Source: Actinophytocola sp036378875
GTDB lineage: Bacteria; Actinomycetota; Actinomycetes; Mycobacteriales; Pseudonocardiaceae
Assembly: GCF_036378875.1 (NCBI RefSeq)
Contig: NZ_DASUVO010000139.1
Coordinates: forward strand, 1-64,000
Direction of reading: 5' to 3'
DNA length: 64,000 nt
The position numbers and the translations under genes were made by a program. Each line of letters opens with the position of its first letter. The first letter of the stretch is position 1. Positions 17,027-28,557 of the stretch are shown in pieces. Below the pieces are notes generated by a model that had not been told where the DNA came from, did no database searches, and worked only from the letters and a program-made list of their open reading frames with translations.

Positions 17027-17098
17027 CTGAGAGGCGCTGCAACGGACTGGGGTCCGCCACGCTCGGCCTGAACGATCTGTACGTAAGGGCGCCTCCCA
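17027..17098 (+). ncRNA. S-adenosylhomocysteine (SAH) riboswitch aptamer of metH
   Basis: The leader holds the conserved SAH-riboswitch elements in order. GAGGCGCTGCAACG (17031-17044) is followed by a P2 hairpin CGGAC-TGGG-GTCCG-type (17043-17056), the conserved GCTCGG (17061-17066), and AAGGGCGCCTC (17085-17095). P1 is a perfect 7-bp pairing of GAGGCGC (17031-17037) with GCGCCTC (17089-17095). SAH riboswitches are ON switches for ahcY, metH and metF-type genes, which fits metH starting 19 bp downstream. I considered a cobalamin riboswitch, but no B12 box (GCCACTG) is present. Confidence 0.78.
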
Positions 17099-17112
17099 CA
17101 CAACATGGGAGG
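17092..17112 (+). promoter_or_regulatory. Anti-Shine-Dalgarno / Shine-Dalgarno hairpin (metH expression platform)
   Basis: CCTCCCA (17092-17098) is perfectly complementary to TGGGAGG (17106-17112), which contains the metH ribosome site GGGAGG. Its first four bases (17092-17095) are also the 3' arm of aptamer helix P1. P1 and the sequestering hairpin are therefore mutually exclusive. SAH binding would stabilise P1 and free the ribosome site. Confidence 0.65.
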
Positions 17113-17116
17113 TCGC

Positions 17117-20728
<3,612 letters not shown>

Positions 20729-20732
20729 CCCC

Positions 20733-20863
20733 GCGAGTCCAACACCAGAGACCCGCGTGTCCAACACAGGAGACCGGTGAGTTCGACAATGGGAGTGGAC
20801 TCCGATTGTCGAACTCACCAGTCCAGACTGTTGGACACGCGGGTCTGGAGCGTTGGACACGCG
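20733..20863. repeat. Very long nested inverted repeat between convergent genes (bidirectional terminator or dispersed palindrome)
   Basis: Three perfect nested inverted segments share one centre. An 18-bp arm at 20749-20766 pairs with 20829-20846. A 15-bp arm at 20776-20790 pairs with 20805-20819. An inner GGAGT/ACTCC pair lies at 20792-20803. An outer arm, CGCGAGTCCAACAC versus the complement of GCGTTGGACACGCG, pairs at 12 of 14 positions. The motif GTTGGACACGCG recurs within it. It fills the 138-bp gap between the stops of metH and the oppositely oriented oxidoreductase gene. Confidence 0.8.
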
Positions 20864-20866
20864 AGG

Positions 20867-21754
20867 TCAGGGCTGTAGGACTGCTTTGCCCTGGATCTGG
20901 CGGTTGCGTAGGGCCTTGGCCGCTGTCTCGTAGTCCGCCAGGTCGCCTTGCCAGCCCAGTTCCACCCGTAGGTGGCCCGCTGCCACGTGGGTGAGCAGTG
21001 CGGCGAGGTCGGGGCCCGCTGTCGTCGTGTCGATCAGGAACGATGTCAGGGTCTTGGGCGGTCCCACCGTCGCGTAGGGCGGGAACGTCGCCGGTTCGCC
21101 GGAGCTCCAGCCGACGCTCTGGATGCTCCCACCCGGCGCGAGGAGGCCCCACGCCTCGACGAGCTGCGGCCCGCCCACGTTGTCGATCACGATGTCCACG
21201 GGAGTGGTCAGGCCGGTCAGGCCGACGATCACCTCGTCGGCCTCCAGTCCCGCACCACGGGCCGGGGAACCGACCGACGCGATCACCGTCGCGCCCGCGT
21301 GCCTGGCCAGTTGCACCGCGAACCGACCGACGCCGCCGGACGCGCCCGTGACGAGCACCCGCTTCCCTGGCCCGGCGCCGGCCGCCCGCAACGACTGCAG
21401 TGCGGCGAGACCCGCCACCGGCAACGTGGCCGCCCGCGCCAGGTCCACCTCTTCGGGCACGACGGCGAGCGCGGACGGCTCCACGGCCACCCGTGACGCG
21501 AACGCACCGGCTGTCAGCGCGACCACACGGGCACCGACGGGCGGTCCGTCCTGGCTCGTCTGGACCACCACGCCGGCCAGGTCGGAGCCCAGCACCGCGC
21601 CGGCCGGCACGCGGCCGGACCGCGCGTCGTTGAGGTCGCCGAGGTTCAGTGAGACGTAGTGCACGTCGACCAGCACGCCGTCGACCGGCGCGGGGCGGTT
21701 GGTGAGCCGCACTCCGGCGGGTGCGGACGGGTCGACGACGAGTGCGCGGATCAT
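20867..21754 (-). CDS. Zinc-independent medium-chain (quinone-oxidoreductase-like) dehydrogenase
   Basis: A 295-aa MDR-superfamily NADPH oxidoreductase. The N-terminal GroES-like part has VDVHYVSLNLGDLNDARSG and VLGSDLAGVVV. The Rossmann motif is VLVTGASGGVGRFAVQLARHAGA. Zinc-ligand Cys residues are absent, as in quinone reductases and enoyl reductases. ATG 21754 is the natural start (MIRALVVDPSAPAGVRL); the frame is open further upstream but without family similarity. It converges on metH across the long hairpin. Substrate is unknown. Confidence 0.85.
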   Translation of the reverse strand: MIRALVVDPSAPAGVRLTNRPAPVDGVLVDVHYVSLNLGDLNDARSGRVPAGAVLGSDLAGVVVQTSQDGPPVGARVVALTAGAFASRVAVEPSALAVVPEEVDLARAATLPVAGLAALQSLRAAGAGPGKRVLVTGASGGVGRFAVQLARHAGATVIASVGSPARGAGLEADEVIVGLTGLTTPVDIVIDNVGGPQLVEAWGLLAPGGSIQSVGWSSGEPATFPPYATVGPPKTLTSFLIDTTTAGPDLAALLTHVAAGHLRVELGWQGDLADYETAAKALRNRQIQGKAVLQP

Positions 21755-22251
21755 GGTTCCCCTGTCGGTGCGACGAATTCCTGCGCACGGTAACCAGCGG
21801 CGGCCCGGTTCGATTCCCGAAAACGCGACTCGCAGGGGCCGAAAGCGCGACTCGCGACTGTTGGGTGCGAGTCGGCGCGTTGGAACGGCGGGGCGCCGGC
21901 CGGAGGCTGGGGGGAACATCCGGCCGGCGTTTCCGGTCGCGCGCAGGGGAACTGTCCACGTCAGCAGTGCCCTGGGGGTGTTGACACCGCCGGAAAGGCC
22001 CCAGTTCTTCCTGGTTCCGCGGCGACCAATCGATATAACGGCTTACCCCCCCTTGGCGTTCCGTGTCAGAAAGTGCGTTCCGTCACGTGGAAACCTGGAA
22101 CAACAGCGAGTGGAGCCTTCTCGTACGCCGGCGTTTCGTCAGGTTCGGCATTGGTCGGGCCTCGAATTCCGGCGTCTCCCGTCGCAGGTAGTGCGGATAC
22201 CTGGATAACCACACACTGGTTCCAGGTTCCTGGCTCACGTTCCCTGGTGTC
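21755..22251. other. Intergenic region of ~500 bp between divergent genes
   Basis: This separates the oxidoreductase (minus) and MFS transporter (plus) genes and presumably carries both promoters. It contains a 16-bp direct repeat (21818-21833 and 21840-21855, one mismatch, core GCGACTCGC). An inverted partner, GCGAGTC, lies at 21867-21873. TTGACA at 21981 resembles a -35 box, but no matching -10 is evident. No gene is supported. Confidence 0.5.
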
Positions 22252-23664
22252 GTGACCTCGCTTACCGAATTACCGGAGACGCGGACCGGGCTGACCGCCA
22301 CCAGCCTCGCGACCCTGCTGGCCAGCTACGTGCTGGCCCCCATCGACCTGTTCATCGTCAACGTCGCGTTACCCACGATCCAGTCCGACCTGCACGCCTC
22401 CACCTCGACGTTGGAGTGGGTGCTCGCCGGTTACGGGGGCGCCTTCGCGTTGCTGCTCGTGATCGGCGGCCGGCTCGGGGACGCGCTGGGCAGGCGGCGG
22501 ATGCTCATGTGGGGCCTCGCCGCGTTCACGATGACCTCGCTGATCTGCGGTCTCGCACCTAACGAAGCAGTGCTCGTCCTCGCCAGGGTCGCGCAGGGCG
22601 CGGCGGCCGCTTTGCTGGTGCCGCAGGTGTTCTCGATCATTCAGGCGACCAGCGTCGGGGAGCGGCGGGCACGCACCCTCGGCTACCTCGGCGCGGCCGC
22701 GGGGCTGGCGATGGTGCTCGGCCAGGTGCTCGGCGGAGTCCTCGTCGCCGTGGACCTCGCGGGCACCGGCTGGCGGCCGATCTTCCTGGTCAACGTGCCC
22801 ATCGGGCTGTTCGTGCTGTTGTTGATCCGCCGGAAGCTGCCGGAGAGCAGGGCGCACGACCCGATCGGCGTCGACCGGTGGGGCACGCTGCTGCTGGCCG
22901 GCTCGCTGATCGCGTTGCTGGTGCCGCTCCTGGAAGGCAGGACGCTCGGCTGGCCCGCGTGGTGCTGGGCACTGCTGATCGCCGTCCCGATCCTCGCCAC
23001 CGGGTACTTCACGGTCGCGAGGAGGCTGGAACGCGCCGGCGGCGTGCCACTGCTGCCGCCGGCACTGCTGCGGATGCCGACCATGCGAGTCGGCCTGCTG
23101 GTGGCGGTGCCGGTGTTCGCCGGGTTCGGTGGGTTCATGTTCGTGTTCGCGCTGGTCTTCCAGACCGGCCTGCACTTCAGCCCGTTCACGGCCGGCCTCG
23201 CGTTGACCCCTGCCGCGGTCGGCTTCCTCGTGATGTCACTGCAGACCAGCCGGCTCGTCGCCCGCTACGGCCGCCGCGTCCTGGTGATGGGCGCGGTCGT
23301 CCAGTTCGTCGGGCTGCTCATGCTGACGGTGACCACGCTGGCGATGTGGCCGAACATCACCGTGCTCGACCTGGCGCCCGGCGCGCTGCTGTACGGGGTG
23401 GGTCAGGCCGCGATCGCGCCGGTGCTGTTCCGGGTCATCCTGTCCGGCGTGCCGACCGAGGCGGCCGGTGTCGGCAGCGGTGTCCTGACCACGACACAGC
23501 AGATGTCGCTCGCCATCGGCGTCGCGACGCTCGGCTCGCTGTTCGTGGCGCTGGCCGGTTCGACGGGCATGCGGAACGCGCTGGTCTTCACCACCGCACT
23601 GCTGGCCGTCCTGTCGGTGATGATCGGCATGCTGATCACCCGTCTCCCGGACCCGCGCGCCTAG
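22252..23664 (+). CDS. MFS drug/metabolite efflux transporter (DHA2-like, 14 TM)
   Basis: A 470-aa integral membrane protein with about 14 hydrophobic helices. The first helix is LASYVLAPIDLFIVNVALPTIQ, with the DHA2 pattern. The motif-A loop is GGRLGDALGRRRMLMWG, and motif C is represented by GYLGAAAGLAMVLGQVLGGVLV. Family members export drugs or small molecules by proton antiport. The start is GTG 22252. The natural substrate is unknown, and no regulator is adjacent on the left. It converges on the EamA transporter gene. Confidence 0.88.
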   Translation: MTSLTELPETRTGLTATSLATLLASYVLAPIDLFIVNVALPTIQSDLHASTSTLEWVLAGYGGAFALLLVIGGRLGDALGRRRMLMWGLAAFTMTSLICGLAPNEAVLVLARVAQGAAAALLVPQVFSIIQATSVGERRARTLGYLGAAAGLAMVLGQVLGGVLVAVDLAGTGWRPIFLVNVPIGLFVLLLIRRKLPESRAHDPIGVDRWGTLLLAGSLIALLVPLLEGRTLGWPAWCWALLIAVPILATGYFTVARRLERAGGVPLLPPALLRMPTMRVGLLVAVPVFAGFGGFMFVFALVFQTGLHFSPFTAGLALTPAAVGFLVMSLQTSRLVARYGRRVLVMGAVVQFVGLLMLTVTTLAMWPNITVLDLAPGALLYGVGQAAIAPVLFRVILSGVPTEAAGVGSGVLTTTQQMSLAIGVATLGSLFVALAGSTGMRNALVFTTALLAVLSVMIGMLITRLPDPRA

Positions 23665-23668
23665 CGCG

Positions 23669-24556
23669 TCACCGCCTGCGGGAGATGGCCACACCCGTCA
23701 GGCAGACCGCACCGCCGATGAGCCCGTACACCGTCGGGATCTCGGCGAGCAGCAGCCACGACAGCAGCACGGACACGGCCGGCACGGCGTAGGTGGAGGC
23801 GGACAGGCGCCCGGCGTCCATACGGCGCAACGCGTACGCCCACGCGGTGAAGCCGATCGCGGTCGGGAACACTCCCATGTAGACGGTGCCGAGGATGGCG
23901 CCGACCGGTGCGACCCGCAGCTCGGTGACCAGCTGCGGCGCCCACGGCAGGAGCACCACGGTCGCGATGACGCAGCCCAGCCAGATCGCGGTGAGCCCGT
24001 CGACGTGCCGCAGCGAGACCTTCTGGATCAACACACCGGCGGCGTACAGCGCGGCCGCCAGGAGGCACAGCAGGACACCGGCGACGTTGCGCTGCGCGGT
24101 GGCGCCCATCGCGATGATCGCCGTCCCGCCCATGGCCACGAGGGAACCGGCGATCAGTGGGCGGGAGAAGCCCTCCTTCAGGAACCGCCCGGCGGCGAAC
24201 GCCACCAGCAGCGGCGCGAGGTTCACGAGCAACGCGGCGGTCCCGGCGTCGACGTACCGCTCGCCCGCGTTGAGCGCGACGGTGTAGCCGGCGAGCCACA
24301 GCACGGCGTACGCCCCGACCAGCAGGAACGACGTGCGGGACAGCCGGACGCTGGCAGCGCCCTTGACCAGTACCAACACGGTGAGCGCCGCTGCGGCGAC
24401 GCCGAGGCGCAGCAACGCCATCGGCGCGGGGGACAGGGAATGCCCGACGACGCGGATGGCGATGAACGCCGAACCCCAGAGCACGACGGCGAGCACGATG
24501 GCCGCCGCGGTCCGGCCGGTGTCCACCGGCCTGGCTGTCACGAGTTGATCGGTCAC
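23669..24556 (-). CDS. EamA/DMT-superfamily transporter
   Basis: A 295-aa protein with ten predicted helices in two EamA repeats: AAAIVLAVVLWGSAFIAIRVVG opens the first and VAGVLLCLLAAALYAAGVLIQKVS the second. Relatives include RhaT/YdcZ-like exporters of amino acids and metabolites. GTG 24556 is chosen because the longer frame would run across the divergent LysR promoter. It ends 5 bp from the MFS gene stop. The divergent LysR-type gene 82 bp away is a natural candidate regulator. Confidence 0.82.
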   Translation of the reverse strand: MTDQLVTARPVDTGRTAAAIVLAVVLWGSAFIAIRVVGHSLSPAPMALLRLGVAAAALTVLVLVKGAASVRLSRTSFLLVGAYAVLWLAGYTVALNAGERYVDAGTAALLVNLAPLLVAFAAGRFLKEGFSRPLIAGSLVAMGGTAIIAMGATAQRNVAGVLLCLLAAALYAAGVLIQKVSLRHVDGLTAIWLGCVIATVVLLPWAPQLVTELRVAPVGAILGTVYMGVFPTAIGFTAWAYALRRMDAGRLSASTYAVPAVSVLLSWLLLAEIPTVYGLIGGAVCLTGVAISRRR

Positions 24557-24607
24557 GGTCCTATCGTCAGCTCGACCGACTGTAAAGCACAAGCGACTAG
24601 TTCTATA

Positions 24608-24634
24608 CAACCGTTAAGCCACTCTGTACGGTTG
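24608..24634. promoter_or_regulatory. Inverted repeat in the EamA/LysR divergent promoter region
   Basis: CAACCGT (24608-24614) and ACGGTTG (24628-24634) form a perfect 7-bp inverted repeat with a 13-bp spacer. It ends 4 bp before the LysR start codon. Position and symmetry suit an autoregulatory LysR-type site controlling the divergent pair. Confidence 0.45.
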
Positions 24635-24638
24635 GGGG

Positions 24639-25511
24639 ATGGACATCGCACGTCTCCGCGTCCTGCGTGCCGTCGTCGCGACCGGTTCGATCCGGGCCAG
24701 CGCGTCCGCTCTCGGGTACACGCCTTCCGCGTTGAGCCAGCAACTCGCGGCACTGCAACGGGAAACCGGCCTGCAGTTGTTCGAGCGGGTCGGGCGCGGC
24801 ATCGAGCCCACGAGTGCCGGGCTGGCCCTCGCCGCCGAGGCGGAGGCGTTGTTCGAGGCTGTCGGGCGGGTCGAGCGCACGGTGGGGGACCTGCGGGAGG
24901 GACGGGTCGGCAGCCTGGCGATCGGCTACTTCGGGTCGGCGGGCGCGGCGTGGCTCGCCCCGACGGTCGCCGTCCTGCGTGCCGAGTTCCCCGAGCTTCG
25001 CCTGGACCTGCGGATGACCGAGTTCACGCCGGCGGACCCGGACGTCGACATCTTCGTGGAGGAGCAGGGCGGTGGGCACTCGCCACTCGTGGACGTGCGC
25101 CGGCTGACCGCCGACCCGTACCGCGTGGTCGTGCGCGTCGACGACCCGCTCGCCGAGGTGGCGGAGGTGCCGCTCGCGGACCTGGCCGGCCGGGACTGGG
25201 TGGACAACGACCTACGGGACGGGCCGTGCCGTCAGGTGCTGCTCTCGGCGTGCGCGCAGGCCGGCTTCGTGCCGCGCTTCGTGGTCGAGACCCATGACTA
25301 CCGGACCGCGATCGCTTTCGTGGCAACGGGAATCGGGATCACGGTGGTGCCGGAGCTCGGCATCGGCGAGCTGCCAAAGGATCTGACGGCCGTCGCCGTG
25401 GTGTCCCCGACCCCGGTTCGCCACATCGGTGTGGCGGTCAAGAAATCCGTCGCACAGCACCCCGCCGCGCGACGTGTCGTGGAGTTGCTGGAAGGACTAG
25501 TTTGTAGCTGA
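24639..25511 (+). CDS. LysR-family transcriptional regulator
   Basis: A 290-aa regulator. The N-terminal winged helix-turn-helix is clear: MDIARLRVLRAVVATGSIRASASALGYTPSALSQQLAALQRETGLQLFERVGRGIEPT. The C-terminal part is a periplasmic-binding-like effector domain (LAIGYFGSAGAAWLAPTVAVLRAEFPELRLDLR). It is divergent from the EamA transporter and 49 bp upstream of a co-directional NAD-dependent reductase gene, so either or both may be targets. The effector is unknown. Confidence 0.88.
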   Translation: MDIARLRVLRAVVATGSIRASASALGYTPSALSQQLAALQRETGLQLFERVGRGIEPTSAGLALAAEAEALFEAVGRVERTVGDLREGRVGSLAIGYFGSAGAAWLAPTVAVLRAEFPELRLDLRMTEFTPADPDVDIFVEEQGGGHSPLVDVRRLTADPYRVVVRVDDPLAEVAEVPLADLAGRDWVDNDLRDGPCRQVLLSACAQAGFVPRFVVETHDYRTAIAFVATGIGITVVPELGIGELPKDLTAVAVVSPTPVRHIGVAVKKSVAQHPAARRVVELLEGLVCS

Positions 25512-25560
25512 GGCAACCGGGGGCGGCCGTTCTTCCTGTTGAGTCTACAAAGGACGGACA

Positions 25561-26556
25561 ATGAGCGGTTTGGTTCTTGTCACGGGTGGCACCGGGCACG
25601 TCGGGAGCCACGCGGTCGTGCGTCTGCTCGCCGACGGGTACCGGGTGCGGGCCACGGTGCGGTCGCCGGAGCGGCAGTCGGACGTGTGGGCGTTCGTGGC
25701 CGCCAGCGGAGCGGACCCGGCCGGCCTGGAGGTCGTGGTCGCCGACCTGTCCGCCGACGACGGCTGGGACGCCGCGATGGTTGGCGTGCGCTACGTGCTG
25801 CACATCGCCTCGCCGTTGCCGGCACCCGTGGACGACGACGAGATCATCGTCCGGCCGGCTCGTGAAGGTGCGTTGCGGGTACTGGCCGCCGCGCGGCAGG
25901 CGGGCGTGGCGCGGGTGGTGATGACCTCCTCGTTCGTCGCCGTCGGCTACAGCGCCACGCCTCGCGACGAGTACACCGAGGAGGACTGGACGGATCCGGC
26001 CGACCCCAACACCGCCTACACCAGGTCCAAGGTGATCGCCGAGCGCGCGGCCTGGGACTTCGTCCGTGATGGGGCCCCGGAGTTGACCGTGATCAACCCG
26101 GTGGGGATCCTCGGGCCGGTGCTCGACGCGCACGTGTCCGTGTCGGTCGCGCTGGTGAAGGCGATGCTCGACGGGAAAGTGCCCGCCGTGCCGAGGATGT
26201 GCTTCGGGTTGGTGGACGTCCGCGACCTCGTCGACCTGCACGTACGCGCCATGACGCACCCTCGGGCGCCCGGCGAGCGGTTCCTGGCGGTGAGCGGGAA
26301 GTTCATCAGCATGCTCGAACTGGCCAGGATCCTCGCCGACAACCTCGGTGAGCGTGCCGCGCGCGTCCCCACCGTGGAGCTGGCCGATGACGTGGTGCGT
26401 GCGGCCGCGGCGCACGACCCGGTCATGCGGGCGGCCGCGTCGTGGCTCGGACGCGTCCCGGTCGTCAGCAACACCAAGGCCAGGACGCTTCTCGACTGGC
26501 GTCCTCGCGACGTCGAGACGACCATCGTCGACACGGCCGTCAGCCTCCTTGGATAA
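25561..26556 (+). CDS. NAD-dependent epimerase/reductase (dihydroflavonol-4-reductase-like)
   Basis: A 331-aa extended-SDR protein. The Rossmann start is LVTGGTGHVGSHAVVRLLADGYRVRATVR (TGGTGxxG). The catalytic Ser is in MTSSFVAVGYS and the Tyr-Lys pair is YTRSK. The C-terminal region includes WRPRDVETTIVDTA. This profile fits aldehyde/ketone reductases of the DFR group. It starts 49 bp after the LysR gene, close enough for co-transcription or regulation by it. The physiological substrate is unknown. Confidence 0.85.
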   Translation: MSGLVLVTGGTGHVGSHAVVRLLADGYRVRATVRSPERQSDVWAFVAASGADPAGLEVVVADLSADDGWDAAMVGVRYVLHIASPLPAPVDDDEIIVRPAREGALRVLAAARQAGVARVVMTSSFVAVGYSATPRDEYTEEDWTDPADPNTAYTRSKVIAERAAWDFVRDGAPELTVINPVGILGPVLDAHVSVSVALVKAMLDGKVPAVPRMCFGLVDVRDLVDLHVRAMTHPRAPGERFLAVSGKFISMLELARILADNLGERAARVPTVELADDVVRAAAAHDPVMRAAASWLGRVPVVSNTKARTLLDWRPRDVETTIVDTAVSLLG

Positions 26557-26646
26557 CCGTTCATCACGAGTTAGGTCGGGATGGCTAGCCCTCGGGGTGC
26601 TGATTAGGCAGGATGCACCCGTCCGTGAGCTGCTTGGAGGCCGACT

Positions 26647-28491
26647 GTGTCCGGTGTTGGGTCATTACTTCGTGCTGGAGTGGCCGTAGGGGTCGTGACA
26701 GCGTTCGTCGTGGCGGCACCGCTGGTGTCGTCCCCGCCCACTCCGGAAGACCGGGACCTGTGGACGCCGATGACACCCGTGGCGGTCAGCTACGACATCG
26801 GCACGGCACAGCGCGGGGCCGCCAAGGGCCGGGTGCTGAGCTTCAACGACTTCCACGGCGCGCTCGAGCCACCGGTGGGCAGCGGCGGGCTGGTCAACGG
26901 CACCCCGGCCGGCGGGGTCGAGTTCCTTGCCACGCACGTCAAGCGGCTCCGCGCGGCGGGCGAGGCCGCCGGTGAAGAGGTGATCACCGCAGGCGCTGGT
27001 GACATGGTCGGCGCGACGCCGCTGATCAGCGCCGCGTTCCACGACGAGCCCAGCGTGGAGGCGCTGTCGCAGCTCGGGATGGACGTCACCTCGGTCGGCA
27101 ACCACGAGTTCGACGAAGGCGTCACCGAGCTCCGGCGGCTCCAGTACGGCGGCTGTCACCCGACCGACGGCTGCCAGGACGGCGACGGTTTCGCCGGCGC
27201 GGACTACCGGTACCTGGCCGCCAACGTCGTGGACAAGAAGTCACGGCTGCCGATCCTCGCCCCGGTGGACATCCGGTTCGTGCGCGGCGTGCCGGTGGCG
27301 TTCGTCGGCATGACGCTGAAGGGCACTCCCAGCATCGTCAACCCGGCCGGGATCCAGAACGTCGAGTTCCTCGACGAGGTGAGCACGGCCAACCGCTACG
27401 CGGACATCCTGCGCCGGATCGGGATCAAGTCGATGGTGCTGCTGGTGCACGAGGGCGGGCAGCAGAACCCGCCGCCGACGCCGCAGAACCCGTCCGACTG
27501 CGCCAACTTCGCCGGCCCCATCACGAACATCGTGGCCGGGCTGCGGCCCGAGTACGGGTTGGTCGTCTCCGGCCACACCCACCGGTTCTACAGCTGCGCG
27601 CTGCCGAACTCCTCCGGCGCCAACACGGTCGTCACCAGCGCGGGCTCGAACGGCACCCTGGTCACCGACATCCAGTTCAGCCTCGACCGGAAGAGCAAGC
27701 GCTTCACCAGCATCGCCGCGCGCAACGTGATCGTCGAGAACGGCGTGCGGCTGCCGGACGGCACCTGGGCCAGGGACGCGGCCGGCAACTTCCTCCGCGA
27801 CCCCGCGCTGGTCGACCCGGCGGCCAAGCGTCTGGTCGACAAGTACCGGACCGCCGTCGCGCCGATCGCCAACCGGGTGGTCGGCACGATCACCGGTGAC
27901 ATCACCAGGACCCAGAACGCGGCGGGCGAGAGCGCGCTCGGGGATGTGATCGCGGACGCCCAACTCGCGTACACGGCGTCCGCCGACGCGCAGATCGCGT
28001 TGATGAACCCCGGCGGTATCCGCGCGGATCTCAGCTTCGGGTTCTCCTCCGGCGGTGAGGCCCCCGGCGAGGTGACCTACGGCGAGGGCTTCACGGTGCA
28101 GCCGTTCAACAACCTGGTGGTCACGCAGACCCTCACCGGCGCGCAGCTGAAGGAGGTGCTGGAGCAGCAGTTCCCTGGCTTCGCGGGGCAGATCGCGCAA
28201 CGCGTCCTGCAGGTCTCGGCCGGGTTCTCGTTCAGCTACGACAGCACGAGGGCACCCGGCGACAAGATCACCGCGATGTCGCTGGGCGGTGTGCCGATCG
28301 ACCCGGCCGCGAGCTACCGCGTGACCAGCAACGACTTCCTGGCCAACGGCGGCGACGGGTTCACCAGGTTCACCGCGGGCACGTCGCGCGTCACCGCGCC
28401 CGGCTTCGACATCGACGCTCTGGTCAGCCACCTCGGCGCCGCCGCACCCGTCTCCCCCGGTCAGCAGAACCGCATCACCAAGATCGCCTGA
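26647..28491 (+). CDS. Secreted bifunctional metallophosphatase / 5'-nucleotidase (UshA-like)
   Basis: A 614-aa exported enzyme that removes phosphate from nucleotides outside the membrane. It starts with GTG 26647, with GGAGG upstream. A signal peptide spans residues ~1-28 (hydrophobic AVGVVTAFVVAAPLVSS). The calcineurin-like domain shows NDFHG, AGDMVG, GNHEFDEG and SGHTHRFY, which supply the metal ligands. The C-terminal 5'-nucleotidase domain shows NPGGIRADL and NDFLANGGDGF, the substrate-binding motifs. No LPXTG anchor is seen, so the enzyme is probably released or loosely cell-associated. It is likely part of phosphate or nucleoside scavenging. Confidence 0.92.
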   Translation: MSGVGSLLRAGVAVGVVTAFVVAAPLVSSPPTPEDRDLWTPMTPVAVSYDIGTAQRGAAKGRVLSFNDFHGALEPPVGSGGLVNGTPAGGVEFLATHVKRLRAAGEAAGEEVITAGAGDMVGATPLISAAFHDEPSVEALSQLGMDVTSVGNHEFDEGVTELRRLQYGGCHPTDGCQDGDGFAGADYRYLAANVVDKKSRLPILAPVDIRFVRGVPVAFVGMTLKGTPSIVNPAGIQNVEFLDEVSTANRYADILRRIGIKSMVLLVHEGGQQNPPPTPQNPSDCANFAGPITNIVAGLRPEYGLVVSGHTHRFYSCALPNSSGANTVVTSAGSNGTLVTDIQFSLDRKSKRFTSIAARNVIVENGVRLPDGTWARDAAGNFLRDPALVDPAAKRLVDKYRTAVAPIANRVVGTITGDITRTQNAAGESALGDVIADAQLAYTASADAQIALMNPGGIRADLSFGFSSGGEAPGEVTYGEGFTVQPFNNLVVTQTLTGAQLKEVLEQQFPGFAGQIAQRVLQVSAGFSFSYDSTRAPGDKITAMSLGGVPIDPAASYRVTSNDFLANGGDGFTRFTAGTSRVTAPGFDIDALVSHLGAAAPVSPGQQNRITKIA

Positions 28492-28557
28492 GTGTGGGAA
28501 ACGCACCCCGAGTCGTGCCACAGTGGAAGTGGAGGGTAAGCCACAGGAGGGACTCCG

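Noticed and set aside
17027..17098. Cobalamin riboswitch upstream of metH
   Set aside because: No B12 box or long four-way-junction layout is present; the motif order and P1 pairing fit a SAH riboswitch instead.
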